DNA of 64,000 bases from Frigoribacterium sp. VKM Ac-2836 (lineage in GTDB: Bacteria; Actinomycetota; Actinomycetes; Actinomycetales; Microbacteriaceae). Numbering within the stretch: position 1 is the first letter of the stretch; each line of letters begins with the position of its first letter. The DNA is taken from the NCBI RefSeq assembly GCF_013248995.1, contig NZ_JABRPK010000001.1, positions 496,001 through 560,000 on the forward strand, in the 5' to 3' direction. The notes beneath the pieces were generated by a model. It was not told where the DNA came from and ran no database searches. It saw only the letters and a list, made by a program, of their open reading frames with translations. The position numbers and the translations under genes were made by a program. This document shows, in pieces, positions 18,977-29,351 of the stretch.

Positions 18977-20515
18977 CTACTGGTTGTCGCGGGGGAGCTG
19001 CGAGGCGGCGTCGCGGCCGGTCACGGGGTAGGGGCCCGTCATGCCCTCACGGAGGCGGGCGGCGGCCAGGATGCGGTCGCGTTGCAGGTGCCAGCCGAGC
19101 ATCAGCAACGGGATGATGACGACGAGCGACATGACCGTGAACGACCCGATCGGCCAGTCGATGGCCATGAGGACGACGACCGCGGCCAGGAAGGCCAGCG
19201 TCAGATAACTCGTCACCGGCGCACCGGGAAGCTTGAACGAGGGCTCCTTCGCCCTGCCCTGCTTCGCCCACTGACGCAGCCTCATCTGGCAGAGGATGAT
19301 CGTGCCCCACGCCGTCAGGATGCCCAGGGACGCGATGTTCAGCACGATCTCGAACGCCGTGTTGGCCCCCACGACCGCATTCAGCACCACGCCCAACAGG
19401 GTGATGCTCGCAGTCAGCAGGATGCCCCCGAACGGCACGCCGCCCTTCGACATCTTCGTCGTGAACTTCGGGGCCGAACCGTTCATGCCCATCGAGTGCA
19501 ACACCCGGCCGGTCGAGTAGAGCCCCGCGTTCAGGCTCGACAGCGCCGCCGTCACGACCACGAAGTTCATGATCGAACCCGCGATGTCACCCACCGCGGG
19601 GCTGCCGATGCTGCTGAAGAACGTGACGAACGGGCTCTCGCCCGCCTTGTACGCCGTATAGGGCAGCAGCAGCGACAGCAGCACCAACGACCCGACGTAG
19701 AACACCGCGATGCGCAGGATCACCGTGTTGATCGCGCGGGGGACCACCTTCTCCGGGTTCTGGGTCTCGCCCGACGCCGTACCCACCAACTCGATCGCGG
19801 CGTAGGCGAAGACGACTCCTTGCACGACGATCACGGCGGGCAACAGACCGTTCGGCAAGATGCCCGACGACGCCACGAGGGCCCAGCCGGTGTCGACCGT
19901 GGCGCCGTCGTGCGTGACCGGGAACGCCGCCGCGAGCCACACCACGCCGACCACGAGGAACACCACCAGTGCGGCGACCTTGATGATGGCGAACCAGAAC
20001 TCCATCTCGCCGAAGACCTTCACCGCCAAGAGGTTGACCGAGAGCACCACGGCGAGGGCGACCAGGGCCAGCAGCCAGTCGGGTGCCGCGGTGAACGCCG
20101 ACCAGTAGTGCAGGTAGAGGGCGACCGCGGTGACGTCGACGATGGCCGTCATGGCCCAGTTCAAGAAGTACATCCAGCCCGCCGCATACGCGAACTTCTC
20201 ACCGAAGAACTCGCGGGCGTACGAGACGAACGAACCCGACGAAGGGCGGTGCAGCACCAGTTCACCGAGCGCGCGGAGGATGAAGAACGCGAAGACGCCG
20301 CAGATCGCGAACACGATCGCGAGCGCCGGGCCCGCCGACGCGAGACGGCCGCCGGCACCGAGGAAGAGCCCCGTGCCGATCGCGCCGCCGATGGCGATCA
20401 TCTGCAGCTGACGCGGCTTGAGACCGTGTTGGAAGCCCTCTTGCTCGTGCGAGAAGTCTTGGGGGAGGTGCGTCTCGGTGGAGGCGTCGCCGCCCCCGTT
20501 CGTGGGACTCGTCAT
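18977..20515 (-). CDS. Amino-acid permease (APC superfamily, AAT family)
   Basis: A 512-residue permease with twelve predicted membrane helices. The first helix contains the family signature [14 protein letters not shown], and the consensus region IEFKGRN-like segment is replaced by the AAT pattern with [22 protein letters not shown]. These are proton symporters for neutral or cationic amino acids; the closest named types are AnsP, CycA and GabP, and the substrate cannot be fixed from sequence alone. I chose the ATG at 20515 (MTSPTNGGG). TACGGT lies 6 nt before it, as in other leaderless genes here. The frame is open upstream to 20758, but that stretch has no coding character. Confidence 0.88.
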   Translation of the reverse strand: MTSPTNGGGDASTETHLPQDFSHEQEGFQHGLKPRQLQMIAIGGAIGTGLFLGAGGRLASAGPALAIVFAICGVFAFFILRALGELVLHRPSSGSFVSYAREFFGEKFAYAAGWMYFLNWAMTAIVDVTAVALYLHYWSAFTAAPDWLLALVALAVVLSVNLLAVKVFGEMEFWFAIIKVAALVVFLVVGVVWLAAAFPVTHDGATVDTGWALVASSGILPNGLLPAVIVVQGVVFAYAAIELVGTASGETQNPEKVVPRAINTVILRIAVFYVGSLVLLSLLLPYTAYKAGESPFVTFFSSIGSPAVGDIAGSIMNFVVVTAALSSLNAGLYSTGRVLHSMGMNGSAPKFTTKMSKGGVPFGGILLTASITLLGVVLNAVVGANTAFEIVLNIASLGILTAWGTIILCQMRLRQWAKQGRAKEPSFKLPGAPVTSYLTLAFLAAVVVLMAIDWPIGSFTVMSLVVIIPLLMLGWHLQRDRILAAARLREGMTGPYPVTGRDAASQLPRDNQ

Positions 20516-20995
20516 GGGACGACCGTAGCTCTTGTCGGTTCCGGACGCGTGGACGCGACACGGCAGGTGGATGCCCAGGAGGCGCGCAGCCGATCCACAC
20601 GTCGGTAACGAAAGGGAAACGATCGTGAACCCCGCAGGCATGGGCGACACGCCGGTGCGGGGTACGTCTCGGGTCCCCTGGAAGCGGGTTCGCAATTCGG
20701 ATGGACGACAGACGTCGGCTACGGTCATTGAGGCCCGAGAGATCGGGCCCGTCATCATCAGGACGCGCCGACCGATGGTCCGACCAGTTCGGGTTCCGGT
20801 CGTCGTACGGTCTGGTGACGCGAGGGTCCGGTCCCATGACCGACCCGGCGGAGGTCAGGTTCGCCCCGTGCCATCACGGTGGGCTTGAGTCGACACGATC
20901 CGCACGCGTCGTCGACCCGTTCGCCCGACCCGATCGCCGCCGACGGCGAACCGGCCCGAGCGGCCGGTGCCCCCTCGGCGTGCCTGGAGACATCC
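20516..20995. other. 480-nt intergenic region between the permease and proV
   Basis: This is the longest gap without a gene. It holds the permease -10-like box (20522-20527 on the minus strand), a solo copy of the dispersed motif CAGGAGGCGCGC (20576-20587), and a possible proV -10 box TACGGT (20720-20725). A perfect 7-bp hairpin with a GAGA tetraloop (GGCCCGA at 20732-20738 with TCGGGCC at 20743-20749) follows. If transcription starts near 20732, the proV leader is about 260 nt long. Open frames in this stretch lack plausible starts and codon bias. Confidence 0.6.
20576..20587 (+). repeat. Solo copy of the dispersed motif upstream of the amino-acid permease
   Basis: CAGGAGGCGCGC lies about 60 nt upstream of the permease start codon and about 50 nt upstream of its -10-like box. 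There is no inverted partner nearby. Confidence 0.5.
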
Positions 20996-22263
<1,268 letters not shown>

Positions 22264-22267
<4 letters not shown>

Positions 22268-23220
22268 ACGAGTACCTGCGCATCCCCTTCGGCGACTGGG
22301 TCTCGGACGTCGTCGACTGGATCACCACGAACCTCGGTGGCTTGTTCGACGTCATCCGTCTCGTCTTCTCGTTCTTGTACGAGTGGGTCGCGTACGCCCT
22401 GAGCGCGCCTCCGTTCTGGGCCGTCGTGATCGTGATCGCCGCCCTCGCCTTCGTCGCCAAGGGCTGGAAGTTCTCGCTCGGCACGGCAGTGGGCCTCCTG
22501 TTCATCGGAACGGTCAACCAGTGGGACAACGCGATGTCGAGCCTCGCGCTCGTGCTCGTCGCCAGCACACTGGCCATCGCGTTGAGCATCCCCCTCGGCG
22601 TCCTCGCCGCGAAGTCGAACGTCGCGTCGCAGATCATCCGGCCCGTGCTCGACTTCATGCAGACCACGCCCGCGTTCGTCTACCTGATCCCCGCCCTGCT
22701 GCTGTTCCGCGTGGGTGTCGTGCCCGGCATCGTGGCCACCATCGTCTTCGCGATGGCCCCCGGTGTGCGCCTGACCGAACTCGGCATCCGCGGCGTCGAC
22801 TCGGAGGTGGTCGAGGCCGGCCAGGCCTTCGGCTCGTCACCGTGGCGCATCCTGCGTCAGATCCAGCTGCCGCTCGCGAAGCCGAGCATCATGGCCGGGG
22901 TCAACCAGGTCATCATGCTCTCCCTCTCGATGGTCGTCATCGCCGGCATGGTGGGCGCGGGCGGGCTCGGTGGCGACATCGTCGCGAGCCTGAACCGCAT
23001 CGACGTCGGTCTGGGCGCCGAGGCCGGCGTCTCGGTCGTCATCCTGGCGATCGTGCTCGACCGCATGACGGCGGCCCTCGGGTCCGACCGTCACGGCCGT
23101 CGGGTGGCCCGCGCCCAGAACCGCCGGTCCGTCCCGCCGGCCCCCGCCCAGGACCAGCCCGAGACCGAGCAGCCCCTGCCCCCCGCCGACCGCCGCGAAC
23201 CCGCGACGGCCTCGGCCTAG
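22264..23220 (+). CDS. proW: Glycine betaine/proline ABC transporter permease
   Basis: A 318-residue inner-membrane permease with about six helices. The binding-protein-dependent transport signature with the EAA-type loop (EAGQAFGSSPWRILRQIQLPLAKPS-like, about residues 181-205) contacts ProV. TTPAFVYLIPALLLF is typical of the ProW/OpuAB family. The C-terminal 45 residues are hydrophilic, proline- and glutamine-rich, and probably disordered. The start codon overlaps the proV stop. It functions with ProV and the lipoprotein ProX as one transporter. Confidence 0.95.
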
Positions 23221-23264
23221 AGACCGACCATCTGCGGGACGGGAGCAGCCTCGGTTCCCCCGAC

Positions 23265-23277
23265 CCGCGCCTCCTGC
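23265..23277 (+). repeat. Solo copy of the dispersed motif between proW and proX
   Basis: CCGCGCCTCCTGC lies in the 75-nt gap between proW and proX, 19 nt before the proX start. The Shine-Dalgarno AAAGGA of proX follows directly. A solo copy at an operon-internal junction is unlikely to be a full terminator. Confidence 0.5.
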
Positions 23278-23295
23278 ACCACCCGAAAGGATCAC

Positions 23296-24210
23296 ATGAA
23301 GAAGCGCACCATCGCCGCATCGATCGCCCTCGGCACCACGGCCGTCCTCGGACTCGCCGCCTGCTCACCTCCCGGCAGCAGCTCGTCCGCAGAGGGCGAG
23401 ACCCTCGACAACGGTGACCAGGCCGTCGTCGACCTCGCCGTGTTCAACGGCTGGGACGAGGGCATCGCAGCCTCCTGGCTGTGGAAGACCGTCCTCGAGG
23501 AAGAGGGCTACACCGTCAACCTCAAGCCGGCCGACGTCGCCCCCGTCTACAGCGGTCTCACGACCGACGACTACGACGTCGTGCTCGACACCTGGCTGCC
23601 CACGACCCACGCGTCCTACATCGAGCAGTACGGCGACGACCTGACCGACCTCGGCGCCTGGAACGAGGGGGCCAAACTGGCCGTCGCCGTGAACGAGGAC
23701 GCCCCGATCGACTCGCTCGACGAGCTGGCGGCCAACGCCGACCTGTTCGGCGGCAAGATCGTCGGCATCGAGCCCGGTGCCGGCCTGACCGCCGCCGTGC
23801 AGGACGAGACGATCCCCACCTACGGCCTGAGCGACATGCAGCTGCAGACCTCGTCGACCGCCGCGATGCTCACCGAGCTCAAGAGCGCCACCGACGCGGG
23901 CGAGAACATCGCCGTGACGCTCTGGAGCCCGCACTGGGCCTACGACGCCTTCCCGGTCAAGGACCTCGCCGACCCCGAGGGCACCCTGGGCGACGCCGAA
24001 GGCATCCACTCGTTCGGCGGCAAGAGCTTCACCGAGAACTTCCCGCAGCTGACCGAGTGGCTGCAGGACTTCACGATGGACACCGAGACGCTGTCCTCGC
24101 TCGAGAACGCGATGTTCAACGGCGAAGAGGTCGACGGTGACGACTACGCCCCCGTCGTCGAGAAGTGGATGTCCGAGAACCAGGACTACGTCGACGGCCT
24201 CACCAGCTGA
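23296..24210 (+). CDS. proX: Glycine betaine-binding lipoprotein
   Basis: A 304-residue substrate-binding lipoprotein. The lipobox LAAC places the lipidated cysteine at residue 23, followed by a serine-rich linker. The mature part is an OpuAC-type domain; tryptophans such as those in FNGWDEG, LDTWLP and SPHWAYD are candidates for the aromatic cage that holds the quaternary amine. It delivers glycine betaine, proline betaine or a similar osmolyte to ProW/ProV. A Shine-Dalgarno AAAGGA precedes the ATG. The gene ends the proVWX operon and is followed by a strong hairpin. Confidence 0.94.
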   Translation: MKKRTIAASIALGTTAVLGLAACSPPGSSSSAEGETLDNGDQAVVDLAVFNGWDEGIAASWLWKTVLEEEGYTVNLKPADVAPVYSGLTTDDYDVVLDTWLPTTHASYIEQYGDDLTDLGAWNEGAKLAVAVNEDAPIDSLDELAANADLFGGKIVGIEPGAGLTAAVQDETIPTYGLSDMQLQTSSTAAMLTELKSATDAGENIAVTLWSPHWAYDAFPVKDLADPEGTLGDAEGIHSFGGKSFTENFPQLTEWLQDFTMDTETLSSLENAMFNGEEVDGDDYAPVVEKWMSENQDYVDGLTS

Positions 24211-24221
24211 TCCGACCCCCG

Positions 24222-24268
24222 CACGACGACGCCCCGGCCGAGCCCAGCTCGCCCGGGGCGTCGTCGTG
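24222..24268 (+). terminator. Terminator of the proVWX operon
   Basis: A perfect 16-bp stem, CACGACGACGCCCCGG at 24222-24237 with its complement at 24253-24268, lies 11 nt after the proX stop codon. There is no T-tract. Confidence 0.8.
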
Positions 24269-24352
24269 TCGGGCGATGCGCCGGGTGACGCGGCCGGGCG
24301 AACCCACAGCTGCGCGACACCCGACGCACAGCCAACCCCGAGGTCACACCCC

Positions 24353-24370
24353 GGGAGGCGCGGGTAGCGT
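24353..24370 (+). promoter_or_regulatory. Solo motif directly joined to a -10-like hexamer
   Basis: GGGAGGCGCGGG (24353-24364) is immediately followed by TAGCGT (24365-24370), a plausible -10 box for the small gene that starts at 24435. The same arrangement of motif and -10 box is seen upstream of mtrA. Confidence 0.4.
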
Positions 24371-24434
24371 CATCGACGGACGTCACCGAGACCTCCCCGC
24401 GCCAAGCGGAGCACCACCACGAGAGGCATCACCC

Positions 24435-24674
24435 GTGAGCACCACCGCACCGTCCGACGTCCTGAGGAGAATGGCCCGCGTCATCACGCGCACCGTCTCG
24501 TCCGACCTCGTCCAGGTGTCGACCCCCGACCGCGTGCTCGGCCACGTCCGAGCCGAGCAGGGTGTGTTCGTCGCCCTGCGCGGTGCCGACCCGCGCTGGG
24601 GTGAGGTCGTCGGACGTTACCCCTCCGAGGGTCTCGCCCTCGAAGCGCTGCGCCAGCGCAAGCGGTCCATCTAG
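24435..24674 (+). CDS. Small conserved-looking protein of unknown function
   Basis: A 79-residue, basic, soluble protein. The N-terminal 15 residues are serine/threonine-rich. The rest looks like one small mixed alpha/beta domain with VITRTVSSDLVQVSTPDRVLG and a C-terminal helix (EGLALEALRQRKRSI). No signal peptide or membrane segment is present. The GTG at 24435 has a GAGAGG Shine-Dalgarno 8 nt upstream; the ATG at 24471 (MARVITRTV) is an alternative start. Codon use matches the neighbouring genes, which argues for a real gene. I do not recognise the family. Confidence 0.65.
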   Translation: MSTTAPSDVLRRMARVITRTVSSDLVQVSTPDRVLGHVRAEQGVFVALRGADPRWGEVVGRYPSEGLALEALRQRKRSI

Positions 24675-24737
24675 GCCGCCGCACGTCCGGCGCTCGGCCG
24701 CGCACGTCGCAGTCCCGGCCCGGCGGCCCCCGGCGGC

Positions 24738-25541
24738 CTAGCCGCCCACGCCGGCGAAGAACGACGTGAGTTCACGCGTGATCCGGTCACGCGCCTCCTC
24801 GTCCGAGATGCGCGCCGAGCCGTCGCCCGGTTGCTCGCCGTAGCTGCCGAACTGGGCGTGGTCCGAGCCGTCGATCTCGACCACGGTGGCGCCGGACGGC
24901 AACATGTCTCGGTACTCCGCGATCGTCGTCGGGGTGCTCAGGCCGTCCTCCGAGCCACCCAGGCTGAGCACGGCCAGCTCGTCGTCGTCCGAGAGGTCGG
25001 TCGTCGCGCAGTACGACCCGAAGAGCACGAGTGCGTCGACCGTGAGGTCGTCGGCGGCGTACCGGCAGGCGCGCACACCGCCGAGTGAATGGCCGCCGAC
25101 GGCCCACGCGTCGACCTCGGGGGCGAGGTCGGTGAAGGTCGACAGCGGGCGGGGGTCGAGGATGCCGAAGCCGAGCACCGGCCGCTCGATCACGACGGTC
25201 ACCCCGGTGGCGACCAACCCCGCGAAGGTCTGCTCGTAGGCCTGCGGGTCGACCCGGGCACCCGCCACGAAGACGAGTCCCTGCCCGGTGGGCGCGGTCT
25301 CGGCGGGGCGCATGACGACCGTGTCGGGGGTGCTCGTGACGGCGACCCGGTCGTCGTCGGCGACCGCCTGGAGCGAGGAAGCCGTGGCCGACATGGGGGT
25401 CTTCGCCCAGACGAAGAACCCGGTGGCCGCGAGTACGACGGTGGCGAAGAGCCCGAGTGCCACGCCTTTCAGCACGCGTCGGCGACGAGAAGGCCTCGGG
25501 GTCGTGGCGGACTCGTGTCGGGAAGCTGTGGATCGTCTCAC
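24738..25541 (-). CDS. Membrane-anchored alpha/beta hydrolase
   Basis: A 267-residue protein with an N-terminal anchor (LKGVALGLFATVVLAATGFFVW, about residues 20-42) that places the hydrolase domain outside the membrane. The nucleophile elbow GHSLGG carries the catalytic serine. A later aspartate (in LGGSEDGL) and the histidine in DGSDHAQFG complete a likely Ser-Asp-His triad. The fold resembles dienelactone hydrolase/cutinase-like enzymes; the substrate is unknown. I chose the GTG at 25541 because longer forms would run into the divergent mscS gene; the start is uncertain by a few codons. Confidence 0.78.
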   Translation of the reverse strand: MRRSTASRHESATTPRPSRRRRVLKGVALGLFATVVLAATGFFVWAKTPMSATASSLQAVADDDRVAVTSTPDTVVMRPAETAPTGQGLVFVAGARVDPQAYEQTFAGLVATGVTVVIERPVLGFGILDPRPLSTFTDLAPEVDAWAVGGHSLGGVRACRYAADDLTVDALVLFGSYCATTDLSDDDELAVLSLGGSEDGLSTPTTIAEYRDMLPSGATVVEIDGSDHAQFGSYGEQPGDGSARISDEEARDRITRELTSFFAGVGG

Positions 25542-25602
25542 CGTTCCATCGTCCCAGGCTCCAGCCCTGCCGGAGCAGGGCATCTTGCGACAGGCTCGAC
25601 GG

Positions 25603-26895
25603 ATGCCCTGGACACAACTCGTCATCTCGCTCGTCGCCGCGGTCGTCCTCACCTTCGTCGTCTCGGCCGTGGTCGGCGCGGTCGTCGGAGTCGTCGCCAA
25701 GCGCAAGGAGTGGGCGCAGGCCTTCGTCAAGCGCATGCGGCGCCCGTTCCGCGCGACGCTGCTGGTCGTGCTGCTCGTCGTCGCCCTGACCACGTCGTTC
25801 GACACGCTGCTGCCCGCGGACTACCCGGGGGAGGGCTGGGTGTCGCAGCTCTTCCGATGCGCGATCATCGTCGTCGTCGCCTGGTTCGTGGGCGCTCTGG
25901 CGATCTTCTTCGAAGACCTCGGGCTGTCGCGGTACCGGGTCGACACCCCCGACAACCGGGTGGCCCGCCGCGTCCGCACCCAGGTGCTCATCCTCAGGCG
26001 GCTGACCGTGGCCCTCGTCGTCATCCTCGCGGCCGGCACCGTGTTGCTCGGATTCCCGGGGGTCGAGGCGGTGGGCGCGAGCGTGCTCGCCAGCGCGGGG
26101 CTCGTCTCGGTGGTCGCCGGCCTCGCGGCGCAGTCGACGCTGGCGAACGTCTTCGCCGGTATCCAACTGGCGTTCAGCGACGCCATCCGGATCGACGACG
26201 TGGTCGTGGTCGAGGGTCAGTGGGGTCTCATCGAGGAGATCACCCTGTCGTACGTCGTGGTGCACGTCTGGGACGACCGGCGTCTCGTGCTGCCGTCGAC
26301 CTACTTCACGACGACGCCCTTCGAGAACTGGACGCGTCGCACCAGCGAACTGCTCGGCGCCGTCGAGTTCGACCTGGACTGGCGCGTCGATCCGGGTGCC
26401 ATGCGGAAGGAACTCGACGTGATCCTCGCGGGCACCGACCTCTGGGACGGGCGCACGAAGGTGCTCCAGGTGACCGACGCCCAGGCGGGTTACGTCCGGG
26501 TGCGGGTGCTCGTGACGGCCAAGGACGCCCCGACCCTGTTCGACCTGCGCTGCCTCGTGCGCGAGGACCTCATCGCGTGGCTGCACTCGAAGAGTCCCCA
26601 GTCGATCCCGCGGACGCGCGTCCAGATGGTCGAGGCCGAACCCGTGCCGAAGGGGAGGGTCCACCGGTCGTCGTCGGACGCCTCGGGGCTGTTCAGCGGC
26701 GACAACGCCGACTCCGAGCGCACCGCACTCTTCACGGCGGCCATCCCGATCCACGGCATCGCCGAGTACCAGGCCTCGCTCGGTGCCGAGGCGGAACACG
26801 ATCCGCACGTCGCAGGTCGACCCGGTGGCCGGCCGATCGATCGGCCCGACGGCGACCCGACCGGGCCGACGCCCGGGGTCCGCGGGCGTCGCTGA
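25603..26895 (+). CDS. Mechanosensitive channel of the MscS family
   Basis: A 430-residue membrane protein. Four hydrophobic segments are visible: about residues 4-27, 47-66, 83-105 and 140-175; the last includes the pore-lining helix (ASAGLVSVVAGLAAQSTLANVFAG). The cytoplasmic beta domain follows with IRIDDVVVVEGQWGLIEEI and LVLPSTYFTTTPFENW, hallmarks of MscS. The channel opens on membrane tension and releases solutes during hypo-osmotic shock. The C-terminal 60 residues are polar and disordered. CAGGCT lies 6 nt before the ATG at 25603, suggesting a leaderless mRNA. Frame upstream of this ATG is open but lies in the divergent hydrolase gene. Confidence 0.9.
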   Translation: MPWTQLVISLVAAVVLTFVVSAVVGAVVGVVAKRKEWAQAFVKRMRRPFRATLLVVLLVVALTTSFDTLLPADYPGEGWVSQLFRCAIIVVVAWFVGALAIFFEDLGLSRYRVDTPDNRVARRVRTQVLILRRLTVALVVILAAGTVLLGFPGVEAVGASVLASAGLVSVVAGLAAQSTLANVFAGIQLAFSDAIRIDDVVVVEGQWGLIEEITLSYVVVHVWDDRRLVLPSTYFTTTPFENWTRRTSELLGAVEFDLDWRVDPGAMRKELDVILAGTDLWDGRTKVLQVTDAQAGYVRVRVLVTAKDAPTLFDLRCLVREDLIAWLHSKSPQSIPRTRVQMVEAEPVPKGRVHRSSSDASGLFSGDNADSERTALFTAAIPIHGIAEYQASLGAEAEHDPHVAGRPGGRPIDRPDGDPTGPTPGVRGRR

Positions 26896-26910
26896 CGCGA
26901 CCACACGAAC

Positions 26911-26948
26911 GAGGAGGCGCGCCCCGCCAGAGCGGGACGCGCCTCCTC
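26911..26948. terminator. Paired copies of the dispersed motif between mscS and a convergent small gene
   Basis: GAGGAGGCGCG (26911-26921) and CGCGCCTCCTC (26938-26948) form a perfect 11-bp stem, extended inward by CCCGC/GCGGG. It starts 15 nt after the mscS stop and ends 16 nt before the stop codon of the convergent gene. Confidence 0.8.
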
Positions 26949-26964
26949 GGTGTCTCGGCGGACG

Positions 26965-27144
26965 TCAGTCGTCGTCGTTGGCGGCTTCGATGACGTTGCC
27001 CACGGCGATCGCGGTGGACGCCGCCCAGCTGAGGGCCATCAGGGCCAGTCGCCAGTCACGGGGGCCGGCGCTGAGACTGCGGAGCAGACTGATGCCGGAG
27101 AAGATCGCGCTGATGATCGCGCCGTTGAAGAGGAATTTGCGCAC
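26965..27144 (-). CDS. Small two-helix membrane protein of unknown function
   Basis: A 59-residue protein with two predicted membrane segments (about residues 6-22 and 32-48) and an acidic C-terminus. The central GPRDWR segment is a likely cytoplasmic turn. I chose the GTG at 27144, which has a GGGAG Shine-Dalgarno 7 nt upstream; a GTG at 27174 would add ten residues of little hydrophobic character. The gene is isolated between mscS and the ArsB-like permease. No function can be assigned. Confidence 0.65.
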   Translation of the reverse strand: MRKFLFNGAIISAIFSGISLLRSLSAGPRDWRLALMALSWAASTAIAVGNVIEAANDDD

Positions 27145-27266
27145 GGTGGGGCTCCCAGGGTTCGTTTCGCCCACGGTACCGCGTGACGTCCCGGGAGTCC
27201 GGGTGGGGGTAGGTTGAGCTGCCCGGCGTCCCGTGCCGGTGCGTCCCGCGGTCGAAGGAGAATGCC

Positions 27267-28421
27267 GTGCGCACTGCCGTGCTCGGAGGGGTGTTCGTGG
27301 TCGTCGGTCTCGTCGCCGTGGTCACCGGAGTCCTGAGCGGCGACGAGCTGCTCGCCCTGGTCGAACGGGTCGCTCCCGTCCTGGGGTTCGTCGTCGGCCT
27401 CACGATCGTCGCCGAGCTGGCGGCGGAGGCCGGTCTCTTCGCCTGGTTGGCGTCCGCCTCGGCCCGGCTCGCCGGGGGGCGCGTGCTCGTGCTGTGGCTC
27501 CTGGTCGTGGCGCTCGCCGTGCTGTGCACGGTGTTCCTCTCGCTCGACACGACCGCGGTGCTCCTCACACCCGTCGTCGTGATCGTCGCCCGGCACGCCG
27601 GCCTGCCGCCCATGCCGTTCGCGCTGACGACGGTGTGGCTCGCGAACTGCGCCTCGATGCTGCTCCCCGTCTCGAACCTCACGAACCTCCTGGCCCTCCA
27701 CGAGCTCGGATCGCCGGCGCCGGTGCAGTTCGCCGCCCTGGTCGCGCCCGCCGCCGTGGTGGGCGTCGTGGTCCCCGTCGTGGCGATCGGACTGCGCTAC
27801 CGGAGGCAGCTGGTCGGCCGCTTCGACACGCCGCCCTCGGAACCCGTCGCGGACCGCGTCCTGTTCGGCGTGGCCGCGGTCGCGACGGGACTGCTCGTGC
27901 CGGCGCTCGTCTCGGGCGTCGAGGTCTGGATACCCGCTGCGATCGCGGCCCTCGTGCTCGTCGTGGCCACGGCCGTCCGTCGCCGGGGCGTCCTGCGGAT
28001 CGGGTTGGTGCCGTGGGGCACGCTGCTGTTCGCCGGGGGGCTGTTCCTCGTCGTCGAGGCCGCCCACTCGCTCGGCCTGGCCGACCTGCTCGGCAGCGTC
28101 GTCGGCACGGGCGACCAGCTGCCCGATCTGTTGCGGCTCGCGGGCGGCAGCGCCGTCGCCGCGAACGTCGCCAACAACCTGCCGGCCTACCTCGCCCTCG
28201 AACCGGTGGCCGGGTCGCCCCTGCGGCTCGTCGCGGTGCTCGTCGGGGTGAACATCGGCTGCCTCGTCACGCCCTGGGCGTCGCTCGCGACACTGCTCTG
28301 GCACTCGCGGTTGACCTCGATGGGTGTCGAGGTCGCCTGGGGTCGGTTCGTGCTCGCCGGGCTCGGGGTGGCGGCCATCGCGGTGCCGCTGGCCGTCGTC
28401 GCGACGGCGCTGTTCGTCTGA
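27267..28421 (+). CDS. ArsB/NhaD-type anion or ion permease
   Basis: A 384-residue membrane protein with about ten hydrophobic segments. The architecture of two similar halves, each with a re-entrant loop, is that of the ion transporter superfamily (ArsB, NhaD, SLC13). The segment LSLDTTAVLLTPVVVIVARHAG and, in the second half, AANVANNLPAYLALEP are the characteristic inverted loop motifs. The substrate could be arsenite, a dicarboxylate or sodium; no ars regulator or reductase is nearby, so arsenic resistance is not implied. GAAGGAG lies 8 nt before the GTG start. Its 3' end overlaps the opposite-strand isomerase gene by 235 nt. Confidence 0.8.
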   Translation: MRTAVLGGVFVVVGLVAVVTGVLSGDELLALVERVAPVLGFVVGLTIVAELAAEAGLFAWLASASARLAGGRVLVLWLLVVALAVLCTVFLSLDTTAVLLTPVVVIVARHAGLPPMPFALTTVWLANCASMLLPVSNLTNLLALHELGSPAPVQFAALVAPAAVVGVVVPVVAIGLRYRRQLVGRFDTPPSEPVADRVLFGVAAVATGLLVPALVSGVEVWIPAAIAALVLVVATAVRRRGVLRIGLVPWGTLLFAGGLFLVVEAAHSLGLADLLGSVVGTGDQLPDLLRLAGGSAVAANVANNLPAYLALEPVAGSPLRLVAVLVGVNIGCLVTPWASLATLLWHSRLTSMGVEVAWGRFVLAGLGVAAIAVPLAVVATALFV

Positions 28422-29236
28422 GGTGCACGGGCGTCCACGCCCGGTGCCGGTACGGCCGCGAGGTGGCGGCGCGCGAAAGCGAGCGTCTGTCTCAGCTGGC
28501 CGAGCCGCGCCTCCTCGTCCCCGTCGGTGTGCACCTCGGCGGCGACGACGCCGGTCCACCCCGACCGGACCAGGTGGGTCAACACCTCGGCGACCGGCTG
28601 CGTGCCACGACCGGGCACCCGGTGCTGGTCGTGCAGACCGCCCGGTCGCGACGAGACGACGCCGTCGGTCAGGTGGACGTGGCGCAACCGTGGGCCGAGC
28701 GCCAGGGCGAGGTCGAGTGCGTCCCGGCCGGCGACGGCGGCGTGCGAGAAGTCGAGGGTGGCCGCGTCCACGTCGACGGTCGAGGGGTCGTGCCCGGGGC
28801 GGTACGGGTCGAACCCGGCCGGTCCGAGTCTCAGCGGGAACATGTTCTCGACCGCGAGGGTGACGCCGGTGGACTCGGCGACCTGCCGTACGACGTCCCC
28901 GAAGCGGGCCGCGAACGCCCGCTGCCAGACGAACGGCGGGTGGACGACGACGGTCGTGGCGCCCAGCTCGCGGGCGAGCTCGGCCGAACGTCTGAGCTTG
29001 TCGACCTGGTCGCGGCCGAGGGCGAAGTGCGCCACCGGCAGCACGGGGGCGTGCACCGAGAGCACGGGCAGGCCCCAGCGAGCCACGGCCGCCAGGAGCA
29101 GATCCGCACGCCGGGTCGCCCGGTCGGCGGTCACCATCACCTCGACCCCGTCGAAGCCGGTGAGCCGAGCGAGACGGAAGGCCTCGTCGGTCGACAGCGG
29201 GAAGACGCAGGACGTGCTCATTCCGACCGAGATCAC
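28187..29236 (-). CDS. Sugar-phosphate isomerase/epimerase-like TIM-barrel protein with antisense C-terminal tail
   Basis: A 349-residue protein. Residues 1-265 form a xylose-isomerase-like/AP endonuclease 2-type TIM barrel: GFDGVEVMVT, VLSVHAP, VVVHPPFVW, VTLAVENMFPL, DFSHAAVAG, HVHLTDG and VVAAEVHTD supply the usual metal-binding Glu, Asp and His positions. The barrel should end near LGQLRQTLAFARRH. The frame, however, continues for about 78 residues opposite the 3' end of the ArsB-type gene; that tail is low in complexity and looks like translated antisense. TAGCCT lies 6 nt before the GTG start, so the mRNA is probably leaderless. The substrate is unknown. Confidence 0.82.
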   Translation of the reverse strand: MISVGMSTSCVFPLSTDEAFRLARLTGFDGVEVMVTADRATRRADLLLAAVARWGLPVLSVHAPVLPVAHFALGRDQVDKLRRSAELARELGATTVVVHPPFVWQRAFAARFGDVVRQVAESTGVTLAVENMFPLRLGPAGFDPYRPGHDPSTVDVDAATLDFSHAAVAGRDALDLALALGPRLRHVHLTDGVVSSRPGGLHDQHRVPGRGTQPVAEVLTHLVRSGWTGVVAAEVHTDGDEEARLGQLRQTLAFARRHLAAVPAPGVDARAPQTNSAVATTASGTAMAATPSPASTNRPQATSTPIEVNRECQSSVASDAQGVTRQPMFTPTSTATSRRGDPATGSRAR

Positions 29237-29339
29237 GCCGTCAGGCTACGGCCGGTGCGGGAGGGCGACGGCATGGGGCTCGTCAACGGTCCGCGAACTC
29301 GTGGCGAACGATCCGGCCGCGTCGGCGAGGACAGGCCAC

Positions 29340-29345
29340 TACGCT
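29340..29345 (+). promoter_or_regulatory. -10-like box of the first LacI-family gene
   Basis: TACGCT ends 6 nt before the ATG at 29352, so transcription would start at or within a base of the start codon. Confidence 0.45.
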
Positions 29346-29351
29346 CAGGGC

